A DNA stretch of 64,000 bases from contig DAOKYO010000002.1 in NCBI GenBank assembly GCA_035326105.1, forward strand, positions 372,001 to 436,000, in the 5' to 3' direction. Positions 17,947 to 26,164 of this stretch are shown here, in pieces (position 1 is the first letter of the stretch; each line of letters begins with the position of its first letter). The position numbers and the translations under genes are program-made. The notes beneath the pieces are model-generated. The model ran no database searches, was not told the origin of the DNA, and saw nothing but the letters and a program-made list of their open reading frames with translations. The DNA is from Bacilli bacterium (lineage in GTDB: Bacteria > Bacillota_I > Bacilli_A > RFN20 > CAG-826).

Positions 17947-19587
17947 CTAACTATTCATGGTTTCGTAGTCTTTTTTGTATAGGTTCAAGACGGAGTAGGC
18001 GATGATCAAAGCGACCGCCCCGTCTATCCTTTTGAATTTGCTGTTCAGCTTCGATGGCTGGATGTTCCCGTTGATGTCGACCTTGGCCTGGGTGTTGCTT
18101 AGGCACCACTTCAGCATCGGGTTGTTATCATAGATAACCACATGGTTCTTAAGGTCGGCCTCGAGCTGTTTCATCGGCTCGGACAGAGTGAAAGGCCCCT
18201 GCCTCACCTTCTCCATCGTGAAGCCGGCTTCGTCCATCTCGTCCACCCAGTAGCGGGAGTTCCAGGGATCGTAACCGATCCAAAGAGGCCTGATGTCGTA
18301 GGTCCTGACCATGTCGAGGAACCACTCGGTGACCTTTGAAAAGTCGTTCTGGCTACCGTCGGATAAGGTCAGGTAGCCTTTCTTAACCCAGATGTCGTAA
18401 GGGACGGAGTCTTCCTCCATCCTCTTTTGGAGCACGTTGCTCGGCATGAAGAAATGCGGGATGACGTACTTCTTCTTGTCTTTGACGATGAGGAGTATCG
18501 AGGCGGTCAAATCCGTCGTCGAGGAAAGGTCCACGCCTCCGATAGCATAGCTATTGCGCAGGCTTTCCATGTCGTATGCCTCTTCGTTGTTCAGCTCGTC
18601 GAAGCTCATCCAAGAACCGGATTCGAGCTGTTTGACGTTAAAATCCTTGCAGAGCATCGTGAGCCTCGTCGAGAGATCATTCTTGGACTTGTTCATGATG
18701 TCCTCGAGGTAGGTCATGGTCTTGATCTTCCCTAGCGATGGGTTGGATTTCTGCCACGACTTCTTGTCACTGTAGATCTCGTCAATCGAGTCCTGCGTGT
18801 AGAGCCAAGGTAGCACCCTTTCGTCGGTGATCTCACCCTTGATCATCTTCCTGCAGTATTCGAGCTTCTTGTCTAGGAACCCTCCCACCACGTTCCCTTC
18901 GGTCGTGATGATGAAGATCAACGGTTCCCTTTTGGTCGATTGGCTTTGCTTGATCGCGTCGTAGACCTTCGAGTCGGTCATCTGATGGACCTCATCGATG
19001 CACCCCACCTCGATGTTGAAGCCGTCTAGGTTCCTCGATTGGGCGGAGAGCTTCTTGATCTTGTTCTTGTTCTTCGGCGAATAGATGTAGAAGATGTTTT
19101 TCCTGCTTCTTTTATCCTTCGATAAAGCCTTACTGTGCTCTCGCATGTTGTTGATCTCCTCGAAAAGGATCGAGGCCTGATCGTTGGTGTTACTGGCGCA
19201 GATGATGTCGACGCCACCGCTTGAGAGGAAGAACTCCGCCAAGTCGATGCCGGCGATGTAGGTGGTCTTGCCGTTCTTTCTGGCGACAAGGAGCACCACC
19301 TCGTTGAACCTTCTGAGTCCGGTTTCCTTGTACTTGAAGCCATAGGCTACCTGAAGGAGCGCCTTTTCCCAGAGCTCGAGGATGAACGGCATCCCGTTGA
19401 ACGGGGACTTTGTGTGCTTGCAGAAGCGCTCGATGAAGTCGATCCTCAGCTGTCCTGGCTTTTCGTCAAAGACGAACCTAGGGTTCTTCAAGTCGCTGAT
19501 GAGCGAATCGAGTACCTGCTCAAGCTCATGGCCGATCACCACGTCTCCTTTGTAGACCGCGTTGCGGTATTCGATGAGGTAGTTCAT
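17947..19587 (-). CDS. terL: Terminase large subunit
   Basis: 546 residues. The ATPase half has the Walker-A-like ARKNGKTT at 102-109 and Walker B in GCIDEVHQM; the nuclease half carries GGVDLSSTTD and GYDPWNSRYW with metal-binding aspartates. It cuts and pumps DNA through the portal. The start overlaps the small subunit stop by four bases. Confidence 0.95.
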   Translation of the reverse strand: MNYLIEYRNAVYKGDVVIGHELEQVLDSLISDLKNPRFVFDEKPGQLRIDFIERFCKHTKSPFNGMPFILELWEKALLQVAYGFKYKETGLRRFNEVVLLVARKNGKTTYIAGIDLAEFFLSSGGVDIICASNTNDQASILFEEINNMREHSKALSKDKRSRKNIFYIYSPKNKNKIKKLSAQSRNLDGFNIEVGCIDEVHQMTDSKVYDAIKQSQSTKREPLIFIITTEGNVVGGFLDKKLEYCRKMIKGEITDERVLPWLYTQDSIDEIYSDKKSWQKSNPSLGKIKTMTYLEDIMNKSKNDLSTRLTMLCKDFNVKQLESGSWMSFDELNNEEAYDMESLRNSYAIGGVDLSSTTDLTASILLIVKDKKKYVIPHFFMPSNVLQKRMEEDSVPYDIWVKKGYLTLSDGSQNDFSKVTEWFLDMVRTYDIRPLWIGYDPWNSRYWVDEMDEAGFTMEKVRQGPFTLSEPMKQLEADLKNHVVIYDNNPMLKWCLSNTQAKVDINGNIQPSKLNSKFKRIDGAVALIIAYSVLNLYKKDYETMNS

Positions 19588-19922
19588 TTCCCGGCTTCTT
19601 CGATGAACTTGTCGAATTCGTCCTCGCCCTCGTCGACCTCTTTGCCGAGGATCGTGTTCAGGGTTTTGATGATGGATTGATAAGCGATCACGCTTTGGAG
19701 ATAGGTCTTGTACTTGAGGTTCACCCTTTGGTTTCCCTTGTTCGACGTCTCGACGACATAGCTTTTGCCTATGTCATCCTCGAGGCTGTCGAGTTCCACC
19801 TTAAGAAAAGAAGCCTTCTTCAGGAGCTCGTCGACTAGGCTTTTCTTGGCCTCGTCGCTCCCTTCAAACAGCTTCTTTAACCTCAAATACTCTCTATAGA
19901 CGCAATCATTCCTCTTCTTCAT
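19584..19922 (-). CDS. terS: Terminase small subunit, P27-like
   Basis: 112 residues immediately before terL. The helical middle, with LKVELDSLEDDIGKSYVVET and YKTYLQSVIAYQSIIKTLNT, matches the P27 small-terminase pattern. It would recognise the packaging site. The start lies inside the upstream small gene. Confidence 0.75.
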   Translation of the reverse strand: MKKRNDCVYREYLRLKKLFEGSDEAKKSLVDELLKKASFLKVELDSLEDDIGKSYVVETSNKGNQRVNLKYKTYLQSVIAYQSIIKTLNTILGKEVDEGEDEFDKFIEEAGK

Positions 19923-20067
19923 AGAGTTCCTCCGCCTCTGAGGCGTCGACCTGCTCGTAGTTGTCGATTGAGTCTTCGCACCCTAGGTAGATGACGTTTG
20001 ATAAATAGGTCCCGTCGATCTTCGATTTGAAGATCTTTCCGGCCTCCGCTTCGTATTTCTTTGGCAT
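19906..20067 (-). CDS. Small acidic phage protein
   Basis: 53 residues, MPKKYEAEAGKIFKSKIDGT at the start and a very acidic end (EAEELYEEEE). AGGAGG precedes ATG 20067 and the 3' end overlaps terS by 17 bases. It is short but has all coding signals. No function is recognised. Confidence 0.65.
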   Translation of the reverse strand: MPKKYEAEAGKIFKSKIDGTYLSNVIYLGCEDSIDNYEQVDASEAEELYEEEE

Positions 20068-20078
20068 GTTGTTTCCTC

Positions 20079-21206
20079 CTATGAGACGGTCCAGTTCTTG
20101 GCCGTCGCCACCGCTATGTCTGTCGTCGATACCTTGGCTAGGTTGTCGCTACCCAAGGTGAGGGCCTTGGCGGACGAGCCTGTCAGGTTTTTGAGAGACG
20201 CGAACATGGCTTTGATGGAATTGGCACTGAGATTTGTGCATTTCGAGAAGTTGGCCACGCAGTTCCAGTTGGATCCGAGGACGATGTCCGCCAAAGACGG
20301 ATTATCCACTATGTGGCCAGCGATTATCGAGTAGGTGAACGAATTAGGAAGTATGATCTTAGCCAAGACCGGGCATGAGCTGATGGTCTGGCCGTTCCCG
20401 GTGAATCCAAGGAACCCAGCCGGTAGTTCAAGTGTCCTCAGCGCTGTCATGTTGAATATCGAGTATGAAACGAAGGTCGTCAGCTTCGATCCGCTTTCAA
20501 AGGAAATGGCGGAAAGGTTGGAACTGCCGAAGGCGTTTCGTCCCCATGAGGACACGCTTTTAGGAACCTTTAATACGTAGGTTGACGCTAGGTTTTCCAT
20601 CTTTTGGAACGAATACTCCTGAATGGAGGTTATTGCTATCCCTTCTTGGAACTCGATCCTTTGGAACTTCCCTCCTTCGAAGGCGTGTGAGCCGATGAAG
20701 GAAATGTCAGGATGAAGGACCAAGGTTGCATATGCTTGGTAGTATGAAAGGCAGTATTCCCTGATTCTTGTTACCGATGTCGGGATGACGACTTTGTCGG
20801 CCGTTCCGTCGATGATACCGCAGAGAAGCTGTGCTTCCTCTGACTGCGTGTTGGCGGAGAGTATGCCATCTGCCACCACCGCCTCGACGGGCTCGCTGAT
20901 AAAGGCATAGCTTCCGGTAGGCACGTTGTTGGTGACGACGTTGTTCGAGGAGATGAAGGATATGAACCATCTGCCTGAGAGCTTCGTGACCGTGGTAGGA
21001 ACCACCAAGGCGTCGTTCGTCACCCTGTAAAGGTACGTGGCCTTGGCGTGCTTGAACTTGACGTAGCGTATCGCTCCCTCGATCGAATCGTCGACCGAGA
21101 ATACCAGTCTCGCCCTGCTTAGTTCATCTTCGGTCCCGAGCCTGACGACCGGATCCTCGTATTCAAGCCTCCCGTTGGCGTTTGCTTTTATCTTGATGTC
21201 GTACAT
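20079..21206 (-). CDS. Leucine-rich-repeat (BspA/LRR_5-like) phage surface protein
   Basis: 375 residues. An N-terminal beta domain (1 to ~115) is followed by LRR_5-type repeats (IPTSVTRIREYCLSYYQA, ISFIGSHAFEGGKFQRIEF, VPKSVSSWGRNAFGSSNLSA and so on) and ends with a TLGSDNLAKVSTTDIAVATA motif common in gut-phage LRR proteins. These probably bind host surfaces or decorate the virion. It is the first gene of the structural operon, ahead of terS/terL rather than among the tail genes. AGGAGGGC precedes ATG 21206. Confidence 0.75.
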   Translation of the reverse strand: MYDIKIKANANGRLEYEDPVVRLGTEDELSRARLVFSVDDSIEGAIRYVKFKHAKATYLYRVTNDALVVPTTVTKLSGRWFISFISSNNVVTNNVPTGSYAFISEPVEAVVADGILSANTQSEEAQLLCGIIDGTADKVVIPTSVTRIREYCLSYYQAYATLVLHPDISFIGSHAFEGGKFQRIEFQEGIAITSIQEYSFQKMENLASTYVLKVPKSVSSWGRNAFGSSNLSAISFESGSKLTTFVSYSIFNMTALRTLELPAGFLGFTGNGQTISSCPVLAKIILPNSFTYSIIAGHIVDNPSLADIVLGSNWNCVANFSKCTNLSANSIKAMFASLKNLTGSSAKALTLGSDNLAKVSTTDIAVATAKNWTVS

Positions 21207-21235
21207 TGGTTGCCCTCCTAAAATAAGCGAAAATG

Positions 21236-21335
21236 TTATAAGTCTATACTTTGTATAGTCTTATAAAGACGAAAAAGGCCCTTTTCGGACCTCTTTTTGG
21301 TGTTTATATAAGACTTATTTATAAGACTTATATAA
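21236..21335 (-). promoter_or_regulatory. Palindromic operator cluster ahead of the structural operon
   Basis: A 31-base near-perfect palindrome at 21236-21266 (arms TTATAAGTCTATAC / GTATAGTCTTATAA, one mismatch) and a second cluster at 21304-21335 built from TATAAGACTTATA units flank a terminator. They share the TATAAGNCTTATA core. Position suggests control of the late genes; the binding protein is unknown, with the ArpU-like protein at 44.7-45.1 kb a candidate. Confidence 0.6.
21272..21292 (-). terminator. Intrinsic terminator between middle and late genes
   Basis: Stem AGGTCC/GGGCCT with loop GAAAA followed by UUUUUC on the minus strand. It lies between the two palindromic clusters. Confidence 0.65.
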
Positions 21336-21440
21336 AACGTTGGCTTTGCTTGGCCCCTGTGAGGCCCGCTGTCGCTTTAAGTTCCTCGGGTTGGTAAATT
21401 AGCCAATCCCAAGAGAAAGGAGCCCCGTGAGGCCCCCGTT

Positions 21441-21848
21441 TCAATCTTCCGGTTTCTCGAATATCCTCTTCGGCACTATCAGGACGTTCCCGACTAGGTC
21501 CGTCTCGAATAGTTTGAACGATAGGTTGTTGAACTGCTTTTTCTTAAGCAAGCCTTCCTCGTCCACCACCGTTAGGTAGTCGTCGAATACCCTAGGCGCC
21601 AGTTCGATGTAGCCACCGACTAGGCCTTGGAGTTCCTTGAGGGTGAAGTATCTGCCTTTTGGTTGGACCAGCTGGACTTCACTTCCCGTGATGAGGATTG
21701 CTAGGTTTTGCGCCCTGAGCGTCGTTAGGAACACCCTGAGCGGAACGATGACCTTGTTGTTGCATTCGTCGCAACAGGCCGTCCCGGCGACGGGCATCGG
21801 GTTGTTCCCGTAGCCCTCTATCTCTTTTCCGCAGATACAGCATTTCAT
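21441..21848 (-). CDS. DUF3846-like protein with N-terminal zinc site
   Basis: 135 residues. Two Cys pairs (CCICG and CCDEC, within the first 32 residues) suggest a zinc ribbon. The LKELQGLVGGYIELAP segment is the DUF3846 signature found in many phage and plasmid proteins of unknown role. ATG 21848 is preceded by GGGAGG; an upstream in-frame start lacks one. Confidence 0.7.
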   Translation of the reverse strand: MKCCICGKEIEGYGNNPMPVAGTACCDECNNKVIVPLRVFLTTLRAQNLAILITGSEVQLVQPKGRYFTLKELQGLVGGYIELAPRVFDDYLTVVDEEGLLKKKQFNNLSFKLFETDLVGNVLIVPKRIFEKPED

Positions 21849-21862
21849 CTTCGCTTCCTCCC

Positions 21863-22180
21863 TTAGCACTCGCCCGACAGGTCCCACATCATCGAGTCGA
21901 TGACCATGACGGCCCCGCTCATCGCATCGTGGTATTTGTCGTAGTTGGCGAAGTCGCTTTTCTCTTCGTTGTAGAATTCGCGGGTTTTGTTCGAGAAGAA
22001 TTTGACCAGCGAGTTTCTTTTGGCCCTGAGTTCCTCGACGCTGTCGCCTCTGAGGTTGAGCATGTCCTTGACGGCGTTGATCTGCTTTCCGTCTATGGTT
22101 GAATGCCCGATTCCTAAGTTGGCGATTTCCTCGACCTTGCTTTCGACCGCCTCGTCATTGAATTTGATTTCGTTTTTCAT
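21863..22180 (-). CDS. Hypothetical phage protein
   Basis: 105 residues, charged and helical, no motif recognised. ATG 22180 follows GGAGG. The longer open frame upstream only translates a conserved promoter-proximal element and is not used. Confidence 0.65.
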   Translation of the reverse strand: MKNEIKFNDEAVESKVEEIANLGIGHSTIDGKQINAVKDMLNLRGDSVEELRAKRNSLVKFFSNKTREFYNEEKSDFANYDKYHDAMSGAVMVIDSMMWDLSGEC

Positions 22181-22212
22181 TGTTTGGACCTCCTTATGTC
22201 CTTGACATATCA

Positions 22213-22238
22213 ATCGCTCTAAAAGAGCACTATAGCAA
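22213..22238 (-). promoter_or_regulatory. Promoter-proximal 26-base element, copy 1
   Basis: Reads TTGCTATAGTGCTCTTTT followed by AGAGCGAT on the minus strand, 26 bases upstream of the ribosome site of the 21.9-kb gene. It matches copy 2 at 26130-26155 at 24 of 26 positions and copy 3 at 50013-50038 at 18. It may contain promoter elements. Confidence 0.6.
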
Positions 22239-22511
22239 GTTAATAAGACAGTCATTTCCGTATCTTTTTCTGATACATGGCATGCACTTGTGTTTCCTTT
22301 TGGATTAAATGGAATCCTTGGCGGTTTTCCTGCCCGCTGTGCGCTTTTCCCGCCTCAGGCGAATAAACAAGCGAAGGGCGAAAGAAAAGAGCCGTAAGGC
22401 CCTTATTTCGCTTTCTGTGAAATTCCGGATTTTGAAAAATCGGCCCCACGCATTTCGGAGGTGGGGGCGAACGGTACTTTCAAAGTCAGAAAATATCATC
22501 GACCGGGGCGG
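22239..22511 (-). other. Gap with an intrinsic terminator, no gene seen
   Basis: This region between the HNH gene and the 22.2-kb element holds a terminator at 22381-22403 (AGGGCC, TTAC, GGCTCT, then TTTTCTTT on the minus strand) and a short hairpin GTATC/GATAC near 22260-22276. Open frames crossing it have no ribosome sites and odd composition. Confidence 0.6.
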
Positions 22512-22841
22512 TCATTTCGATTTTCTGGACACGAGATTTCCCTCGCTGTCGAAGTCGTACTCGGCCAATCTACCGAACCTATGGTGCTCTTTGTTGTGGC
22601 AATCGGTGCAAAGGAGCATCAGGTTGTCCTGATTCAAAGAGACGTTGGGATCGTCGACGTTCTGTATGGTTAGATGGATCTTGTGATGGACCTCGTTCCC
22701 TGGCTTACCACATTTCTCGCACAGGCCATTCTGATTGCAGATCTTAATCGCCCTAGCAAGGTGCCATTCGTCGCCACGGTAGAAACGCTCGAGCTTACTT
22801 GGTCGCTTCGAGTGCTTCGCGCAACGCTTGTGCCTTTGCAT
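22512..22841 (-). CDS. HNH endonuclease
   Basis: 109 residues with the HNH pattern: CEKCGKPGNEVHHKI, then the Asn-containing LNQDNLMLLCTDCHNKEH. Two CxxC pairs bind structural zinc. HNH proteins near packaging genes often assist terminase or act as homing nucleases. Its start lies inside metK (47-base overlap), behind GGGAGGACGC. Confidence 0.85.
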   Translation of the reverse strand: MQRHKRCAKHSKRPSKLERFYRGDEWHLARAIKICNQNGLCEKCGKPGNEVHHKIHLTIQNVDDPNVSLNQDNLMLLCTDCHNKEHHRFGRLAEYDFDSEGNLVSRKSK

Positions 22842-23904
22842 CTGCGTCCTCCCAAGGAAGGTTCAATCCTAATCTGCCGAAGTGCCCATACTCGGAAATC
22901 CGGGAATAGGTGACGTCCAGCAATTTGAGTTCTTTGATGATCGAAGCCGGCTTGAAGTCAAAGACCTCTTTAACGAGCTCGACCAATTTGTCGTCGTCGA
23001 TGACGCCGGTTCCAAAGGAATCGACGGAAACCGAGACTGGCTCGGCAATGCCGATGGAATAGGCGACGCCAACCTCACAGCGTTTGCAAAGCCCTGAATC
23101 GACGAGGGCCTTGGCGACGTAGCGACAATAGTAGGCACCGCTTCTGTCGACCTTGGTTGGATCCTTTCCAGAGAAGGCACCACCGCCATGGTGAGCCACC
23201 CCTCCATAGGTATCGCACATGAGCTTTCGCCCGGTTAAGCCTGAATCGGCGTAAGGACCGCCGGTCTCGAAAGCGCCGGTCGGATTGATGAGGACTTGGC
23301 ATTCAGGGTACTTCTTGATGTATCCGCCGATGGCCTCAAGCAAGAGAACCTTCGCTTCTTCTAGCTTTCCGTGTTTGGTTTGAGAGGAGATGATTATCGT
23401 TTTGATGGCGACTGGTTTGTAGTCGCTGTCGTATTCCACCGCGACTTCGCATTTCCCGTCAGGGCCGAAGATGTCGTTGTGCTTCACGAAAAGGATGCGT
23501 GCAAGGTTGCTGATGTGGGAAGCGACGACGAATGGATAAGGCATCCTCTCGTCGGTTTCGTTTGTGGCGTAGCCATACATCATCCCTTGGTCCCCAGCGC
23601 CTTCTTTGTCGACGCCGAGAGCGATGTCTCCCGATTGCTTCGTGATGTTTAGATAGACTTTGAATTGCTCGTAGTAGCCGGCGAAGCGGAGAGCCTTGAT
23701 GGCTTCCTTGATGATGTTCACCTTCGCCTTCGAGGTGACTTCGCCGAACACATAGACGGCGTTGTTCTTGATCGCGGATTCCACCGCCACCCTCGATGTC
23801 TTGTCAGCCTTGAGATAGGCGTCTAAGACGTTGTCTGATATCTGGTCGCAGAGTTTGTCAGGGTGCCCTTTGAACACCTGCTCACACGTTACGATTTTTC
23901 CCAT
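22795..23904 (-). CDS. metK: S-adenosylmethionine synthetase
   Basis: 369 residues, close to the usual length. It makes SAM from methionine and ATP. Signatures are GHPDKLCDQISD near the N terminus, GAGDQGMMYGYA at 102-113 and GGGAFSGKDPTKVDRSGAY in the C-terminal half, so all catalytic blocks look intact. It sits in the phage middle operon with a DNA methylase, which uses SAM. The start overlaps the upstream stop as TAATG. Confidence 0.92.
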   Translation of the reverse strand: MGKIVTCEQVFKGHPDKLCDQISDNVLDAYLKADKTSRVAVESAIKNNAVYVFGEVTSKAKVNIIKEAIKALRFAGYYEQFKVYLNITKQSGDIALGVDKEGAGDQGMMYGYATNETDERMPYPFVVASHISNLARILFVKHNDIFGPDGKCEVAVEYDSDYKPVAIKTIIISSQTKHGKLEEAKVLLLEAIGGYIKKYPECQVLINPTGAFETGGPYADSGLTGRKLMCDTYGGVAHHGGGAFSGKDPTKVDRSGAYYCRYVAKALVDSGLCKRCEVGVAYSIGIAEPVSVSVDSFGTGVIDDDKLVELVKEVFDFKPASIIKELKLLDVTYSRISEYGHFGRLGLNLPWEDADAKAQALREALEATK

Positions 23905-24197
23905 TATCTTGTTTCCTTCCTTTCGGCGCGTTCGGCCGTTTCGTTTTTGTCTCTGAATTCGATCACGTATGGTTTCCCATGCTTGATTTTGAAAAGCAGG
24001 TCATTGAGCCTGCGGATAGCCAAGCGGTAGAAATTGACGTCGACCAAGGAGTCATAGTCCTTGGGATCGTTTCTGTATCTCGCCTTGGCCTCCCCGAGTC
24101 TGTCCTTGAACTTCTCTTTCAAATCGTAGAAGTCTTGGATTTCCCTTTCGCTGAAGCCACACGAGATTGTGGTTTTGATTGTTATTTTTTGCTCCAT
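23904..24197 (-). CDS. Hypothetical phage protein upstream of metK
   Basis: 97 residues, strongly charged and helical (REIQDFYDLKEKFKDRLGEA). GGAGGAATCA precedes ATG 24197. No family recognised. It is overlapped by metK by one base, suggesting coupled expression. Confidence 0.65.
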   Translation of the reverse strand: MEQKITIKTTISCGFSEREIQDFYDLKEKFKDRLGEAKARYRNDPKDYDSLVDVNFYRLAIRRLNDLLFKIKHGKPYVIEFRDKNETAERAERKETR

Positions 24198-24211
24198 TGA
24201 TTCCTCCATAA

Positions 24212-24238
24212 AGCAAAAACGAGGCCCTCTGAGCCCCG
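24212..24238 (-). terminator. Intrinsic terminator just before the metK pair
   Basis: A seven-bp stem with two G-U pairs, then UUUUUG on the minus strand. It ends only 14 bases before the next start codon, so the gene pair downstream can only be expressed by read-through or a promoter inside this short space. Confidence 0.6.
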
Positions 24239-24258
24239 CTTCTGTTGTTTCCTGTTGT

Positions 24259-24561
24259 TTACTTGATTGTGAAGATTTCCTTCGGCACGCACGCCGTGTA
24301 GCGCGGATAATCGTAACCTTCGGACTCAATAAGTATTCCATACGCGTAACCGTCGGCAATAACGTAGATGCAGTGCATCAAACCGGTGTCGTCTTGATAC
24401 ATGAGTTTGCTGTTGTTCTTAACGTAGTCCCTGTCGTCCAGCGGATTGGCTAAGAGGTCCTTGAACTCGTCGTTGGTGAGTTTCACCACTTTTTCGATCG
24501 CGAACTCGGTCGTCGGGTAGATCTCCTCCGGCGTAGGTTTTCTAAAGAAATAAGCCTTCAT
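24259..24561 (-). CDS. Small phage protein, resembling DUF6329-type proteins
   Basis: 100 residues with VKLTNDEFKDLLANPLDD and a C-terminal beta region. The resemblance to a phage DUF is from memory and is weak. It overlaps the upstream gene by four bases. Confidence 0.55.
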   Translation of the reverse strand: MKAYFFRKPTPEEIYPTTEFAIEKVVKLTNDEFKDLLANPLDDRDYVKNNSKLMYQDDTGLMHCIYVIADGYAYGILIESEGYDYPRYTACVPKEIFTIK

Positions 24562-24752
24562 TGTCTCTCTCCTTTTGAAGTCTCGATGATTTCAAATTCA
24601 TCGGCTTCAGGTATGATTGCGCATCCTCCCCACGTTCCGTGGAGTTGGCCGGCGTCATCGATGTGGGTGACGGTTCCGGTCTTCCATCGGTATTGAGGTT
24701 CGTCGCGCATGTCTATTATTTTGATAAGGTCGCCCACTTGCGGTTTCATCAT
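24558..24752 (-). CDS. DUF4314-like small protein
   Basis: 64 residues. The GTVTHIDDAGQLHGTWGGCA segment is characteristic of DUF4314, a small SH3-like phage/plasmid family of unknown role. It overlaps both neighbours by four bases. Confidence 0.7.
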   Translation of the reverse strand: MMKPQVGDLIKIIDMRDEPQYRWKTGTVTHIDDAGQLHGTWGGCAIIPEADEFEIIETSKGERQ

Positions 24753-25141
24753 TTAACCCTCCAAGCGGTATAGACCGTCAGGTATCCGCAGTCCCATGAG
24801 TCGACTAGGTAGCCGTCTCGGACTGTGGTCACGTGGCCTCGGACCGATACGATGAATGTCCCTTGAGGATGTTCCCTTAGGAAGTCCACCACCTTGGTTC
24901 TTGGCTGTCCCGGCGTCCCCTTGAAGAGGAGCCTGTCGTAACTCGCTAGGTAATCGTAGAGGAATTTTCTGGCCTTGTAGGATGAATATCCCAGTTCTTT
25001 CTTGGCCCGATTGAGTTCCCTGCGGGTTTCCATGTAGTCCTTTTCAAAGGCCGTGGATACCGCTCGGACGACGCAGTCTTTGACTGATAGTCCTTTAGGA
25101 TGGGCGTTGAACTTGATGAAGTTCTTGGTTCTGACTTCCAT
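24749..25141 (-). CDS. Papain-like cysteine protease candidate
   Basis: 130 residues. KDCVVRAVSTAF carries a Cys at the position of a nucleophile, followed by GHVTTV (His) and DSWDCG (Asp/Asn), the order of a C39/papain-like triad. This is a pattern match, not proof. ATG 25141 was chosen over an in-frame start 33 bases upstream. Confidence 0.5.
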   Translation of the reverse strand: MEVRTKNFIKFNAHPKGLSVKDCVVRAVSTAFEKDYMETRRELNRAKKELGYSSYKARKFLYDYLASYDRLLFKGTPGQPRTKVVDFLREHPQGTFIVSVRGHVTTVRDGYLVDSWDCGYLTVYTAWRVK

Positions 25142-25143
25142 GG

Positions 25144-25584
25144 TTATTTCGCCTCCCATGGCGCGTTGAGCCATTTGACTAATTCTCTAGAGGAGTCGGT
25201 CTCGAATATCGCTTCCTCCCAGTGGCCTTCGCCATCGGGCGTCCTGCCGTAGACCGCGTATTTGCTCTTGTTCCAAAGGCAGTCGATTTGGATTGTCAGC
25301 TGGACGTTTCCGCTGTCGATTGCGCATATCCTGAAGTCATCGTAGAGCGGTCCGTTGAGCGGGCAGTTGTTTTTGAAGAAGACATAGGTGTTGTCTAGGT
25401 CAACCTTACCGCCGTCTCTGATTTGCTTGATGATTCTTCCCATCTTGTAGGTCTTGTTCTTGAGGGATGTGTCCCTGCAGAACCAATCGAACCAGCCGGC
25501 CTCGATTTGGGTTCGTCTGTCGGCGAGTTCGTAGACTCCGTCATTGAATGAGAATATCCATTTTCTTAGCGTTTGCTTTTCCAT
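25144..25584 (-). CDS. Hypothetical phage protein
   Basis: 146 residues with several Trp and Cys, no motif recognised. It lies just ahead of the protease-like gene and behind a short spacer. Coding is supported by position and ribosome site. Confidence 0.6.
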   Translation of the reverse strand: MEKQTLRKWIFSFNDGVYELADRRTQIEAGWFDWFCRDTSLKNKTYKMGRIIKQIRDGGKVDLDNTYVFFKNNCPLNGPLYDDFRICAIDSGNVQLTIQIDCLWNKSKYAVYGRTPDGEGHWEEAIFETDSSRELVKWLNAPWEAK

Positions 25585-25599
25585 TTTCGTTTCCTCTTT

Positions 25600-25827
25600 T
25601 TAATGGTTCTCTGCTTCGAGAATCATGTTCAATGCCTCTTCGGCTTCGGCGTCGGTTGGCTCGATGTCCCATCCTCTTTCGTAGTTGCAGACTATTTTGT
25701 TTCCGCACTTAATCATGAGTTTTGAAATTCGGCCACCGTCGATTCCGTAGACGCTTCCGGTGTCGTATTGCTTAATCCAGTAACGGTAGGTTTTGCCGTT
25801 GACCTTCAATGTTCCTTCTTTCCACAT
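25600..25827 (-). CDS. Small hypothetical phage protein
   Basis: 75 residues, beta-rich N-terminal half (TLKVNGKTYRYWIKQYDTGS) and an acidic helical end. No family assigned. Confidence 0.6.
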   Translation of the reverse strand: MWKEGTLKVNGKTYRYWIKQYDTGSVYGIDGGRISKLMIKCGNKIVCNYERGWDIEPTDAEAEEALNMILEAENH

Positions 25828-25839
25828 ATCCGGTTCCTC

Positions 25840-26100
25840 TTATTCGATGTTCTCGAGGCCATCTTCGGCTTCTTGGAGCGAGCTGACCGCTTCCTCGACC
25901 GTGCTGGCGGTGTCGTCGAGCCATTCCTGTCTTTCTTCCTGGAGGTCGGTAAGCTCTGACCTTCCTTCGTAGGGTTCGATGTCCCCGGATTCGCTTTCGA
26001 TGTCGCTTTGGAGATCTTCTAGCTCAACCCTGAGGTCGCTGATCTTTTCCTTGAGTTCCTCGATGCGTTTCTTGAGCTGGGTTTTTGTGTAGCTTGCCAT
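25840..26100 (-). CDS. Coiled-coil phage protein
   Basis: 86 residues, almost entirely coiled coil with heptad-like Leu/Ile spacing (KKRIEELKEKISDLRVELED). ATG 26100 follows AAGGAGG. The open frame upstream of it again only translates the conserved 26-base element. Confidence 0.65.
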   Translation of the reverse strand: MASYTKTQLKKRIEELKEKISDLRVELEDLQSDIESESGDIEPYEGRSELTDLQEERQEWLDDTASTVEEAVSSLQEAEDGLENIE

Positions 26101-26129
26101 GTCGTTTTCCTCCTTTGGCATACACATAT

Positions 26130-26155
26130 ATCCCTCTAAAAAAGCACTATAGCAA
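26130..26155 (-). promoter_or_regulatory. Promoter-proximal 26-base element, copy 2
   Basis: TTGCTATAGTGCTTTTTT then AGAGGGAT on the minus strand, 22 bases ahead of the ribosome site of the 25.8-kb gene and just after the methylase stop. Two of 26 bases differ from copy 1. Confidence 0.6.
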
Positions 26156-26164
26156 CTCAATTCG

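Noticed and set aside
22181..22255. Extended N terminus (LTCYSALLERL) of the 21.9-kb gene and a similar one at 26.1 kb
   Set aside because: The similar peptides arise from translating the conserved 26-base DNA element; both genes have a good ribosome site and ATG further on.
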